Shown: positions 16,814 through 25,239, numbered from the stretch's first letter. The stretch: DNA of 64,000 nucleotides from Streptomyces fagopyri (GCF_009498275.1 NZ_CP045643.1:186001-250000); one strand, 5' to 3'. Numbers and translations are program-made. The notes: generated by a model from the letters alone, not told the origin.

Positions 16814-17761
16814 TCATATGTCGGTGATCCGGAGGCCCGCGTGGGCCTTGTAACGGCGGTTCACCGAGATGAGGTTGGCGACCAGGGCCTCGACCTGGTG
16901 GGCGTTGCGCAGCCGGCCGGCGTACACGCCGCGCAGCCCGGGGATGCGGGCAGTCAGTGCCCGCACGATGTCGGTGTCGGAACGGGTGTCCCCGAGGACG
17001 AGGACATCGGTGTCGATGGTCTCGATCGCCGGATCGGTGAGCAGCACCGCCGACAGGTGGTGGAAGGCGGCCGTCACTCGTGAGTCCGGCAGGAGCGCGG
17101 CGGCCTGTTCGGCCGCGCTGCCCTCCTGCGGGCGGATGCCGTACGCGCCTTTGGCGTCGAAGCCGAGCGGGTTGACCGAGTCGATGACGAGTTTGCCCGC
17201 CAGTTCCCCACGTAGTGCCGCCAGGGTGGCCGCGTGCCCCTCCCAGGGCACGGTGACGATCGCGATGTCGGCCCCCCGGGCCGCCCGGGCGTTGTCGAAG
17301 CCGGTGATTCCGAGGCCGAGTTCGGCGGCCGCGGCCTCGGCACGTTCCGTGGTGCGCGAGCCGATGGTCACCTGCTGGCCGGCGAGAGCCAGCCGGTAGG
17401 CGAGTCCGCGGCCCTGCGGTCCGGTGCCGCCCAGGACGGCGACCACCTGCCCGGACACATCCAAGGGGGGCGTCCCGGGGAGCGGCTGCTCGGACGGCGC
17501 TGTCGTCGGGGGGACGTCAGTGGCATGAAGACCTTGCGGGAGTACGTCATCACGCCCGGCCGGCGGGCGGCCTCCCGGACTGTGTCCCTGACCCGTCCAG
17601 CGGTGCTGCCTCAGGTCGGCGAGGTCGGTGCCGCGGGCCGACAACAGCACCGTGGCTCCGCCGACATCGCGGGAGGTCTCGTTGACGGCCCTCTTCAGGG
17701 CGCGCCGCACGCTGTTGGCGGCCGAGCGGCCGGATGCCTCTGCTTCGGGCGAACTGGTCAT
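16814..17761 (-). CDS. NADPH:F420 oxidoreductase-like (NpdG/FNO) with long N-terminal extension
   Basis: From residue 105 the protein is a clear FNO. VVAVLGGTGPQGRGLAYRLA (NADP-binding) leads to GSRTTERAEAAAAELG, then VPWEGHAATLAALRGELAGK, VNPLGFDAKGAYGI and NAHQVEALVANLISVNRRYK. FNO moves hydride between NADPH and F420. The first 104 residues are a low-complexity, basic stretch much longer than the usual N-terminus. The ATG at 17761 has GGAG six bases upstream, so it appears translated. The extension may come from an upstream gene joined by deletion. An adjacent Ddn-like F420 enzyme supports the role. Confidence 0.85.
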   Translation of the reverse strand: MTSSPEAEASGRSAANSVRRALKRAVNETSRDVGGATVLLSARGTDLADLRQHRWTGQGHSPGGRPPAGRDDVLPQGLHATDVPPTTAPSEQPLPGTPPLDVSGQVVAVLGGTGPQGRGLAYRLALAGQQVTIGSRTTERAEAAAAELGLGITGFDNARAARGADIAIVTVPWEGHAATLAALRGELAGKLVIDSVNPLGFDAKGAYGIRPQEGSAAEQAAALLPDSRVTAAFHHLSAVLLTDPAIETIDTDVLVLGDTRSDTDIVRALTARIPGLRGVYAGRLRNAHQVEALVANLISVNRRYKAHAGLRITDI

Positions 17762-18024
17762 GGTGCTCCGGGACTTCCTGTGGGGTCAGATGTCATCTGC
17801 GAGCGACTCGCAAGAGAGGGGAGGGCGCACGGCCGGTCCGAACAAGCCGATCGGGGAATGCGTGGGGGTACGTCGATGTGCGCGGTGCCACTGGGGCACG
17901 GAGGCACCGTCCGCCCGCATGTCGTCCCGTGCCCGCCGAGCCGGCCGTGACGCCGGTCCGGTTCACCGTGGGTCCCGGTCGGGCGGCGTCGGCCGCCGCA
18001 CTCGACTCGGGAAGCGGGCCGAGG

Positions 18025-18471
18025 TCAGGCCTCGTCCGCGACGGGTTCCAGGACGAAGAGCGGGATGTCACGCTCGGTCCCGGCCCGGTAGTCGACGAAC
18101 GGCGGGTACGCGGCGTCCGCACGCTTCCACCAGGCGGCCTTCTCCTCGCCCCGCAGCTCCCGCGCGATCATGTCGCGTTTGACCGCATGGTCCTGCACCT
18201 CCACGAGAGGGTGCGAGACGACGTTGCGGTACCAGGACGGATGGGTGTCGGCGCCTCCGTTGGAGGCGGCCACCGCGTACGAGCCGTCGTGCTCCACCCG
18301 CATGAGGGGCATCTTGCGGATCTTGCCGGACTTCACGCCCTTGGTGGTCAGGATGATGACCGGCAGGTCCAGGAAGGTCCCGCCCTCCGCGCCGTCGGTG
18401 GCTTCGTATTGCGCGACCTGTTCGCGCACCCATTCGGTGGCGCTCGGCTCGTACTCACCGTTCAGAGGCAT
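18025..18471 (-). CDS. Ddn-like F420H2-dependent nitroreductase-family protein
   Basis: The 148-residue split-barrel protein reads NGEYEPSATEWVREQVAQYE, LPVIILTTKGVKSGKIRKMP (phosphate-binding K-S-G-x-x-R), LMRVEHDGSYAVAASNGGAD, HPSWYRNVVSHP and ends YRAGTERDIPLFVLEPV. These are the hallmarks of deazaflavin-dependent nitroreductases, which use F420H2 to reduce quinones or nitro compounds. The ATG at 18471 follows AGGAG. It lies between a WrbA-like gene and the FNO-like gene. Confidence 0.9.
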   Translation of the reverse strand: MPLNGEYEPSATEWVREQVAQYEATDGAEGGTFLDLPVIILTTKGVKSGKIRKMPLMRVEHDGSYAVAASNGGADTHPSWYRNVVSHPLVEVQDHAVKRDMIARELRGEEKAAWWKRADAAYPPFVDYRAGTERDIPLFVLEPVADEA

Positions 18472-18567
18472 TGATCGTGCTCCTAGTCGTTCTTCACCGC
18501 GGGCCGTGAGGATCTTCACGACCCGGAGGCGGCTAAATTCTTGGTACCGGTCGGGCGCCGGTACAGG

Positions 18568-19176
18568 TCAGGCGGTGGCCAGTGCGGCGTGGCCCGCAGC
18601 GAGCGCCGCGGCCTGTGCGGCGACGCGTGCTCCGAGGTGTTCGGCGGTGGCGATGTCGGCTTCGTGCACCGTCTCCACGCCGCCGTCCTGAGGGGTCTGA
18701 GCTCCAGCGCCGACCCAGAAGCCGAGACGGTTGAGGTCACTCTCGCCGGCCTGGAGGGCGTTCCAGCCCGGAGCCAGGCCCAGCCCCACCCAGATCATGT
18801 GGTGCTGCGCGGCGAAGGCGGCCAGGAAGTTCAGCGTGTTGAGCTTGTCGCCGCTTTTGGAGGCGGAGTTGGTGAAACCGGCCGCGATCTTGTCCGCCCA
18901 TGTTCCGCGGAGGTACCGGCCGCTGCTGGCTTCCGCGAAGGCATGGAAGCCGGCGGACGCGCCGCCCATGTAGGTGGGGGTCCCGAAGATCACGGCGTCC
19001 GCGGTGTCGAGCAGACTCCACTGATCCTCGGTGATGGTGTCCACCGCGACGAGGTCCACCTGTGCGGCGGCCTTTCCCGCTCCGCGGCCGACCGCTTCGG
19101 CGAGAACCGCGGTGTGACCGTATCCGGAGTGGTAGGCGACGACGACGCGTGTTTCCGGGGATGCAGCCTGAGACAT
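18568..19176 (-). CDS. WrbA-type flavodoxin-like NAD(P)H:quinone oxidoreductase
   Basis: The 202-residue protein has the FMN phosphate loop HSGYGHT (16-22), GTPTYMGGASAG at 65-76 and the dimer-loop region GFTNSASKSGDKLNTLNFLA. WrbA enzymes reduce quinones by two electrons to avoid radical cycling. The ATG at 19176 follows AAGGAGT. It is first in the leftward redox group, with an inverted-repeat operator just upstream at 19196-19216. Confidence 0.9.
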   Translation of the reverse strand: MSQAASPETRVVVAYHSGYGHTAVLAEAVGRGAGKAAAQVDLVAVDTITEDQWSLLDTADAVIFGTPTYMGGASAGFHAFAEASSGRYLRGTWADKIAAGFTNSASKSGDKLNTLNFLAAFAAQHHMIWVGLGLAPGWNALQAGESDLNRLGFWVGAGAQTPQDGGVETVHEADIATAEHLGARVAAQAAALAAGHAALATA

Positions 19177-19195
19177 TCAAGACTCCTTAGTAGGT

Positions 19196-19216
19196 GTGGT
19201 TACCAAAGTAGACCAC
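19196..19216. promoter_or_regulatory. Inverted-repeat operator upstream of WrbA-like gene
   Basis: GTGGT (19196-19200) and ACCAC (19212-19216) flank an 11-bp AT-rich centre, about 20 bp before the WrbA-like start. The size and placement suit an HxlR or TetR-like dimer site. A cognate regulator gene is not beside it. Confidence 0.45.
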
Positions 19217-19449
19217 ATCTTTTTAGGTGTCCATACGTGGAAAAGAGGCTGTGTTTCCACTGGGGTGCGGCCTAGTGGGGCGAGAGCACGCCGGAGCGGA
19301 AGCGGTGGCGTTTACGGGTCCGGTGGAACCGGTGATGGCGCCCCGGGCGGGACGCCTCGGTCGGCAGGTTCACCGCGCTCGTCGGCTCGTAGGAAGTGAG
19401 GGTGCCGAGGCGGCGAAATGCTCTGGCCGGGCGGACGCACCCGTCGGTC

Positions 19450-19749
19450 AGGGAAAAGATTGGGGTACGCGGCGCCCGAGCACTCCCACCGGCCGGCCCC
19501 TTCCTCGCCGTCGAACTCACGGACGGGAACGTCCCGCTTCACACCGCCGTCTCGTAGTTCGGCATGCGGGTGAGCGGCCACGTTCCCGTGCCAAGTGGGC
19601 ACACTCTCGCCCCCGTTGGAGGCGACGACCGCGCACACACCGTCGCGATCGATTTCCATGAGGGGCCTCTTTGGCAGCTCGCTGGACCTGGCACCGACTG
19701 CCGGCAGGACGATCACGGGGCGGCCCTGGTCGCCTCGCATCGGCCGCCC
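19450..19749 (-). pseudogene. Degraded second copy of a Ddn-like gene
   Basis: The frame reads GRPVIVLPAVGARSSELPKR, then PLMEIDRDGVCAVVASNGGE, PTWHGNVAAHPHAELRDGGV, KRDVPVREFDGEEGAGRWEC and AAYP. It aligns along its length with the intact neighbour at 18025-18471. The N-terminus is missing, the K-S-G-x-x-R site has become RSSELPKR, and the C-terminal strand is out of frame. It looks like an old divergent copy rather than a fresh duplication. Confidence 0.7.
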
Positions 19750-20045
19750 AGCATAAGAAGTGCGGGCAAGTGGCTCGTACGTCTGCGACGTCAGCGGACG
19801 GTAGCGCACGGGGGCGTGGGGCGCTGGAGTCGTGGCCGAGGGGCCATCGAGTGGCCGATCGGGCGTGAGATTGGGCCTCGGAATCCGAGATCCCACATAT
19901 GCCCGGACTCGGCAGTTGTCCTTCGACATCGAAGACAGTCGCCTGCGGCGGCCTGATCCCGGGCGACTGGTTGGATGCCAATGGTGCCCATGGGTGCGGC
20001 TGGTCTCAAGTGAGCCAGGCGTGCTGTCTCGTGAGGTTGGCGCCG

Positions 20046-20588
20046 CTAGGCGGAACTGGTGGCGCTGGTCGGCAGAGCCTGCTGACAGAGCGCTACCAAC
20101 ACAGCGTGCAGGGGCTGGTCCTCTGCATCCTCCTCGGCCTCGTCGACCAGTTTTGCGAGGGCTTCGCCGAGTTCTCTTGCCTTCGTGGGGCTGAGACGCA
20201 GATGGCGCAGTGTCAGGTGGGTGTCGGCGGGTGAGAGGCCCAGTTCCTGGGCGACCGCGGCCAGCATCACGGCGCTGCCTGCCACTTGAGGTTCGGCGAC
20301 GACGATGTGGCGGCCCACGCGCTGGTAGTACTGCTCGGTACCGCCGCGGACCTGACGGGTCTCGGCGACGTGTACCAGCCCGGCTTCGCGGAGCACTTTG
20401 AGGTGGTGGGCCACGTTGCCCTTCTTCGCGTCGAGTCGCGCCGCAAGCTGCCTGATGGTGGCAGGCTGACGGCCCAGAGCGAGGAGCAACCGCTGACGCA
20501 ACGGGTTGGCGAGTGCCGCGAACTGCGCGGGCGCGACGATCTCCAGAACATCCTCATTGAGAGGCAAAGAGGGAAGGTGATCACGCAT
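20046..20588 (-). CDS. ArsR-family winged-helix regulator
   Basis: The 180-residue protein has an ArsR-type HTH: AQFAALANPLRQRLLLALGR, then QPATIRQLAARLDAKKGNVA, HHLKVLREAGLVHVAETRQV and a wing ending EQYYQRVG. No metal-binding CxC motif is present. A C-terminal half of about 80 residues is helical and acidic. It is divergent from an S41 peptidase gene over 57 bp containing an 18-bp palindrome, so it likely represses both genes. Confidence 0.85.
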   Translation of the reverse strand: MRDHLPSLPLNEDVLEIVAPAQFAALANPLRQRLLLALGRQPATIRQLAARLDAKKGNVAHHLKVLREAGLVHVAETRQVRGGTEQYYQRVGRHIVVAEPQVAGSAVMLAAVAQELGLSPADTHLTLRHLRLSPTKARELGEALAKLVDEAEEDAEDQPLHAVLVALCQQALPTSATSSA

Positions 20589-20592
20589 ACCA

Positions 20593-20610
20593 AAAGTGTC
20601 TAAACTCTTT
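20593..20610. promoter_or_regulatory. Palindromic operator between ArsR and S41 peptidase genes
   Basis: AAAGTGTCTAAACTCTTT is an imperfect palindrome, matching its complement at 14 of 18 positions. It lies five bases from the ArsR start and 36 bases from the peptidase start, as expected for an autorepressed divergent pair. Confidence 0.65.
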
Positions 20611-20645
20611 GACGCTTTCGCAAGGGCGGTGCTCTACTCCCTGCC

Positions 20646-21551
20646 ATGACCACTACAACGAAGCCTCCGCCGGCTCCTGTCATCGACGAGACAGCCCGGC
20701 TCCTGATCGAGCACTACGTTTTCCCCGAGATAGCCGAGCAGCTCGCCGGCCTGCTGCAACGACGCCTCACCGAGGGCGCCTACGACGTAGACGACGCCGA
20801 GGAACTCGCCCGTCTGGTCACCGCGGACCTGCAGTCCGTCAACGGCGACCGCCACCTGCGACTGAAGCATCACGCCGATCCGATCCCCCCGAAGGAGGGG
20901 GCGGCCACCTTGGACGCCATGCGCCGGGACTTCGCAACCTCGCTGGGCGGTGCACCCCGGGTGCAGTTGCTGGACGGAGAGGTCGCCGTGGTGGAGCTGG
21001 CACCGATGCTCTTTCCGCTGGAGTGGGCCGCCGAACCGCTGAGCGCGGCGCTCACCCTGGCCTCCAGCGCCCAGGCGCTGATCATCGACCTTCGTGCCAA
21101 CCGGGGCGGCGACCCGGACACGGTCGCCTTCGTCTGCAGCTACCTACTCGACGAGCGCACCCACCTCAACACCATGCAATGGCACGGCGGCAAGCGCACC
21201 GAGCAGTCGTGGAGCCTGCCGCACGTTCCCGGCGCACGCTTCGGCGGCACCAAGCCGTTGTATGTGCTGTCCAGCGACAGCACCTTCTCCGCCGCCGAAG
21301 AGCTGGCCTACGACCTCCAGCAGCTCGGTCGCGCGATCGTCGTCGGCGAGCGTACCCGCGGCGGCGCACACCCCTGCAACGGCTGGACCGTGCACCCACA
21401 CCTGGAAGCCACCATCCCCGTCGGGCGCGCCATCAACCCCGTCTCCGGCACGAACTGGGAAGGCACCGGTGTGCAGCCGGACATCCCCGTCGCTGCTGCT
21501 GACTCCCTCGCCCACGCACACGCGCTGGCCCTCGCCCGGCTGGCAGGCTGA
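20646..21551 (+). CDS. S41-family (C-terminal processing/IRBP-like) peptidase
   Basis: The 301-residue protein has an N-terminal helical cap, then the S41 catalytic core: AQALIIDLRANRGGDPDTVA, PLYVLSSDSTFSAAEELAYD with nucleophile Ser215, and GERTRGGAHP. There is no signal peptide, no membrane helix and no PDZ domain, so it should be cytoplasmic, unlike CtpA-type periplasmic enzymes. The ATG at 20646 opens MTTTTKPPPAPVIDETARLL. It is divergent from its probable ArsR regulator. The substrate is unknown. Confidence 0.88.
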   Translation: MTTTTKPPPAPVIDETARLLIEHYVFPEIAEQLAGLLQRRLTEGAYDVDDAEELARLVTADLQSVNGDRHLRLKHHADPIPPKEGAATLDAMRRDFATSLGGAPRVQLLDGEVAVVELAPMLFPLEWAAEPLSAALTLASSAQALIIDLRANRGGDPDTVAFVCSYLLDERTHLNTMQWHGGKRTEQSWSLPHVPGARFGGTKPLYVLSSDSTFSAAEELAYDLQQLGRAIVVGERTRGGAHPCNGWTVHPHLEATIPVGRAINPVSGTNWEGTGVQPDIPVAAADSLAHAHALALARLAG

Positions 21552-21739
21552 CCCGGTCCAGGTCATCGACAGCACTGCGCGCAGCGCCCCCCTGCCCACG
21601 CCGACGGCTGAATCGGACGGCGGAGGCCCCAGCCTCCGGCGGCCCCCGCGTGCTCACCCCGCACGATCAGGTTCACTGTCACAGAACCGAAAGGGCTGGG
21701 GCCGCTGCCACCTTCCCCTCGGACGGCCTGGGTAGGACC

Positions 21740-22072
21740 GGCGGGGCGCAGCTGGGTGCCGTCCTTGAGGTGTGCGAGTCGGCCAGTGGCGAGGCTGGTG
21801 CCTTCCTGGTCCGCGATGACCTACAGGGACAGGTGGTCCTGCTCGTACCAAACGGCACGTAGCCCGTGCCGCTGCGGCCGGGCCTGCGCCGGTCCGCCCT
21901 CTGCGTGTCGTCTCCTCGCTTACCGGTGAGGTCACCTGTACGCGGCCTGACGGCGTCCGCCTCGCCATTGACGGCCACGCCGACTCCGCCGGCCTGACCA
22001 GAGCGACCCGTCGCGCGGTGATCCTGATGGCGAGACCAGACACGCCCTTCTCATCACGGCGGCGGCCGCTGT
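21740..22072 (+). pseudogene. Unidentified decayed rightward gene
   Basis: Two pieces look protein-like in different frames: GAFLVRDDLQGQVVLLVPNG ending at TAG 21860, and VSSLTGEVTCTRPDGVRLAI followed by DGHADSAGLTRATRRAVILM ending at TGA 22070. No start site or domain is recognised. It is probably one gene broken by a frameshift. Confidence 0.35.
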
Positions 22073-22139
22073 GACATCGGCACTGTGTTGTCTGGCGGGT
22101 ATGTGCTCCTCGCCCTGGGGGTGTTGGCGTGCCTGAGAG

Positions 22140-22577
22140 TCACACGATGCAGAAACCGGTGTTCTTGAGGGCCTGGTTGATCTGCTTGCCCTCCGCCTCA
22201 GTGGTGGTGGCGTCTTTGTAGGTGAAGCGTTGCGAGGCAAGGTGGTCGAGGCGCTGCGCACCGCCGTTGATGGCGCTGCACTGGTTCCGGGCGGCGTCGA
22301 TGACCTTGTCTTCGTAGCGGGCGGCGGCCGGGGCAGCGGCGGCCAGGGCGCGGAGCAGTCGGGCGCGGGCGGCACCGGTCGGCCTCGGTGGGATGCCGGT
22401 TGCCTTCGCGAGGGCGTCGGCGCTCGACGTCGCGGCCGCAGCGGTGGCCTGCTTGCTGGCCACCGTGCTTGCCTTGTCGGGCTTGCCGTCGGCCTTGCTG
22501 GTGCCGTCGTCGCAGGCGGTGAGCGCGGCGGCCGTCGCGAGCAGGATGACGGCGGGCAGGGTGGCGCGGGTCTTCAA
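22140..22577 (-). CDS. Small secreted lipoprotein
   Basis: The likely start is TTG at 22577, five bases after GGGGGGA, giving 145 residues. The signal peptide LPAVILLATAAALTACDDG ends in the lipobox LTAC. An Ala/Lys-rich linker follows, then a helical domain with two Cys (RNQCSAINGGAQRLDHLASQ and KNTGFCIV at the end) that may pair. The function is unknown. An upstream in-frame start would spoil the signal peptide. Confidence 0.75.
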   Translation of the reverse strand: MKTRATLPAVILLATAAALTACDDGTSKADGKPDKASTVASKQATAAAATSSADALAKATGIPPRPTGAARARLLRALAAAAPAAARYEDKVIDAARNQCSAINGGAQRLDHLASQRFTYKDATTTEAEGKQINQALKNTGFCIV

Positions 22578-22945
22578 GGTCCCCCCATGGGATCCGAGTT
22601 GAGTGAACATCATGTCGCGAGGCGGGGTGCGGCAGATGCGTAGGTAGAGGGTCGTACGTTACAGGGCTACAACATCCACGGACGGGGCCGGTGCGGTTGA
22701 CCCAGGCGGCGAAGGATCGCTGGTAGAAGAGGGTGAAGGGGTGAATTCCCTCCTCTCGCCCGGCACCCGCCCCTGCTCCGCCGCGAACGGTCCGGAGGCG
22801 AGCAGCGTAGTCGAACCCGACGATCACCTCGGACCACCTCGAAGCGCCGTTGACGTGTGCCGCGAACGGCTCCTCAGCGAACACCTCTGGCCCCCCGGAT
22901 GCGCTCGATGATGGCGCCGGTGAAAGGGTGACTCAGCCGTATATC

Positions 22946-23075
22946 GACCCGGTAGCCGGCCATGGCGGTGGCCGTGACAGGGCAGATCAGCAGGTGGGAC
23001 CTGCCGGTGCCGGAGTCGCCGATCGGGCAGAGAGGGTCGCCCTCGCGGATCCCCTCGCCGGCAGTACGTAAGAAC
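22946..23075 (-). pseudogene. IS21 IstB-type ATPase fragment
   Basis: The frame reads FLRTAGEGIREGDPLCPIGD, then SGTGRSHLLI (a P-loop whose Lys is now Arg) and AMAGYRV. This is the Walker A region of IstB, the helper ATPase of IS21 transposition. Both ends are gone. Confidence 0.7.
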
Positions 23076-23189
23076 GGAGACCAGGTGTCCATGAGGTCTG
23101 GCATCAGTTCTTGATCAAGGTGTCTTGAAATGTTGGTGAGAACCGGCAGCACTCCAGGAGACTGCCGGGAGGTGTCCCCGCCGAGGGAC

Positions 23190-23419
23190 ATGATTCAGGC
23201 AGTAGACCTGAGACCGGAGCTGTTGCCCCTGCCCGTGAGTCGGCAACGGCTGGAGGAGCTGTGTACGGGGATCGAGCGCAGCACTGACGTGCCGGCATCT
23301 CGCCCCGAGGCGGGCGGCGGGCGGCGGGCGGCGGGGCAATCGCGGCCTTCACCGTGATGACTGGACACGACTACGAGGCTGTTGACTTCGCCGAGTACGA
23401 AGGCAGCAGGACTCTGTAG
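23190..23419 (+). pseudogene. Small gene frameshifted at a 7-bp tandem repeat
   Basis: From ATG 23190 the frame reads MIQAVDLRPELLPLPVSRQR and on to STDVPASRPEAGGG, then a GC repeat, and stops at 23357. After the repeat another frame gives AAIAAFTVMTGHDYEAVDFA, then EYEGSRTL and TAG at 23417. The two halves look like one protein of about 76 residues. The break falls at three copies of GCGGGCG (23310-23330) plus a partial copy. A change of one 7-bp unit shifts the frame by one, so this may be reversible rather than dead. Confidence 0.5.
23310..23335. repeat. 7-bp tandem repeat (GCGGGCG)n
   Basis: Three perfect copies and a partial fourth lie inside the small gene at 23190-23419, exactly where its reading frame breaks. 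Confidence 0.8.
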
Positions 23420-23451
23420 GAGTTCGCGCGGGAGGCTGGAGGAGGCCGGAC

Positions 23452-23763
23452 GTGCCGCCACGGCCGTCCCGCGTGAAGGCGAAGCTCGGCGAGCGGCCCG
23501 TGACCGAACTGGCACGGGACCTGGGGATGAGTCAGCCGCAGGCGTCCAAGCACCTGCGGGTGCTCCGCGAGGTCGGGCTGGTGCGGGTCCGCGAGGCGGG
23601 CAAGCAGCGACTGTACGGCCTGGACGCCCGCGGGCTGCGACCGGTCCACGAGTGGGTGGGCGGCTTCGAAGAGTTCTGGAACGAGACCTTCGACCGGCTC
23701 GACGAGTACGTACGAGACCTCAAACAGGCGAGGCAGGAGGAACCACCGGATGACGACGAGTAG
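23452..23763 (+). CDS. ArsR-family regulator, short N-terminus
   Basis: The 103-residue product keeps the recognition helix and wing (LARDLGMSQPQASKHLRVLR, then EVGLVRVREAGKQRLYGLD) and the C-terminal helix (HEWVGGFEEFWNETFDRLDE). It lacks about twenty residues of the first helix that relatives have (usually DPTRRxIL); here the start is MPPRPSRVKAKLGERP. GGAGGAGG six bases before GTG 23452 shows it is still translatable. It overlaps the AHSA1 gene by 14 bp, the classic ArsR-SRPBCC operon. DNA binding may be impaired. Confidence 0.75.
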   Translation: MPPRPSRVKAKLGERPVTELARDLGMSQPQASKHLRVLREVGLVRVREAGKQRLYGLDARGLRPVHEWVGGFEEFWNETFDRLDEYVRDLKQARQEEPPDDDE

Positions 23764-24268
23764 CGGCGGCGAGGCCGACCGCATGACCACGGACCGGGAG
23801 ATCGTGGTCTCCCGGGCCATCGGCGCCCCACGGGAGCTGGTGTTCCAGGCGTTCACTCAGGTTCGGCACCTGTCGCGGTGGTGGGGACCGGAAGGGTTCT
23901 CGACCACGACGCGGTCCTTCGAGTTCCACGCGGGCGGGGCCTGGGACTTCGTGATGCACGGGCCGGACGGCACCGACTACCAGGAGTGGATCACCTGGAC
24001 CGAGATCGTCCCGCCGGATCGGATCGCGCTGGTGCACGGCGAGTCCCGCGACGACCCCAACGCCTTCGAGTCGGTCCTCACCTTCGAGCCGGCCGGCGAG
24101 GATACCCGCATCGTGATGCGCACGGTGTTCCCCACGAAGGAACTGCGCGACCAGGCGGTGGAGAAATACCACGCGATCGAGGGCGGCGAGCAGACGCTGC
24201 GGAACCTGGCGGCCTACGTCGCCGAACTCACCAGCAACGAGACCACATCGAAGGGAGCCGAGGGCTGA
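23750..24268 (+). CDS. AHSA1/SRPBCC-family protein
   Basis: The 172-residue protein has the AHSA1 pattern: REIVVSRAIGAPRELVFQAF, VRHLSRWWGPEGFSTTTRSF, HAGGAWDFVMHGPDGTDY and LTFEPAGEDTRIVMR. It likely binds a hydrophobic small molecule. It overlaps the ArsR gene upstream, and its TGA overlaps the next ATG (TGATG), so the three genes were one operon. Confidence 0.88.
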   Translation: MTTSSGGEADRMTTDREIVVSRAIGAPRELVFQAFTQVRHLSRWWGPEGFSTTTRSFEFHAGGAWDFVMHGPDGTDYQEWITWTEIVPPDRIALVHGESRDDPNAFESVLTFEPAGEDTRIVMRTVFPTKELRDQAVEKYHAIEGGEQTLRNLAAYVAELTSNETTSKGAEG

Positions 24269-24685
24269 TGGCCGGGAAGGTGTTCTTCAGCGTGACGATG
24301 TCGCTCGACGGCTTCATGGCGCCGGAGGCCGTGCCCGTCGAGGACGTCTTCTCGCCCGAGGGTCCGGCGCTGGATGACGAAGTGGTCGGAACTGCAGGCA
24401 TGGCTGTTCCCGCAGCGTTGGTTCCGGGAGAACCTCAAGCTGGGCGAGGGCGGCGAGGCCGCCGGCGACCGCGACGTCCGCATCGCCGGCGGTGCCGAGA
24501 CGATCCAGGAGTACCTGGACGGCGGCCTGATCGACGAGTTCTCGATCACCCTCGCGCCCGTGCTCTTCGGCACCGGCATCCGCCTGTTCGACCGCGTGGA
24601 CCCGACCCGCCTCGTCCTCGACCAGACCCGCACGGACGCGTCATCCCGGGTGACGCACCTGACCTACACCGTAGGGAAGCGGTAG
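24268..24685 (+). pseudogene. Dihydrofolate reductase-family (RibD C-terminal-like) gene, deleted and frameshifted
   Basis: The start reads MAGKVFFSVTMSLDGFMAPE. A frameshift near 24374 moves to WSELQAWLFPQRWFRENLKL and GEGGE, which joins directly to AAGDRDVRIAGGAETIQEYL, LIDEFSITLAPVLFGTGIRL and a normal end. Compared with relatives the central 60-70 residues are missing between GEGGE and AAGDRD. It is the broken last gene of the ArsR-AHSA1 operon. Confidence 0.8.
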
Positions 24686-24801
24686 CCGGCGCACCGCGCA
24701 GGCCGGCGCCCCGCCACGCGGCCCCGGTCGTGAGGGGTAGGGCGTTGGCCCAGCCGAGTACGGGCGCCATTGGCGGAGCGGGAGCCTTCTCCGGCACCGA
24801 C

Positions 24802-24945
24802 CCGGCTTCCGCAGCCTGGGCACCGAGCGCTCGACGTTTGGCACCTGACACCCACTCGGATCACGTCGCCGTCATCCTCAACCGACTCTCCACCCTGATC
24901 CCCGGGTCCGCCAGGAAGAGCAGCGCTTCCAACCGGAGCAGTACC
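24802..24945 (-). pseudogene. ISL3-type transposase N-terminal scrap
   Basis: One frame gives LLFLADPGIRVES. The next gives SVEDDGDVIRVGVRCQTSSA then RCPGCG, resembling the N-terminal strand and zinc CPGC motif of ISL3 transposases. A frameshift joins them and nothing of the catalytic part follows. Confidence 0.5.
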
Positions 24946-25239
24946 TCGCGCACAGCCCAGAACCACAGCCAGAAGGTGGTTGGCACTGGCAGTTCCCAGA
25001 CCTTCTCGCATGACTCACGAGCAAGGCCGACGGTCACCGGGAGTAGTCATCTCACGGAAGTTGGATCAGAACCCGAAACCGGGCAGCATCTGTTCACCGC
25101 TGTCGACAGCAGCGTCCTTCGAACGGTCGGTGGTGGACTGAGCGGCAGGTGCGGCGGCGGCGCAGGGGGCTCGGCATCGGGATCGAAATGCTAAGCCATA
25201 CCCTTCTACCGAGGCACCAGCTGTGATCAGAATGCTGCT

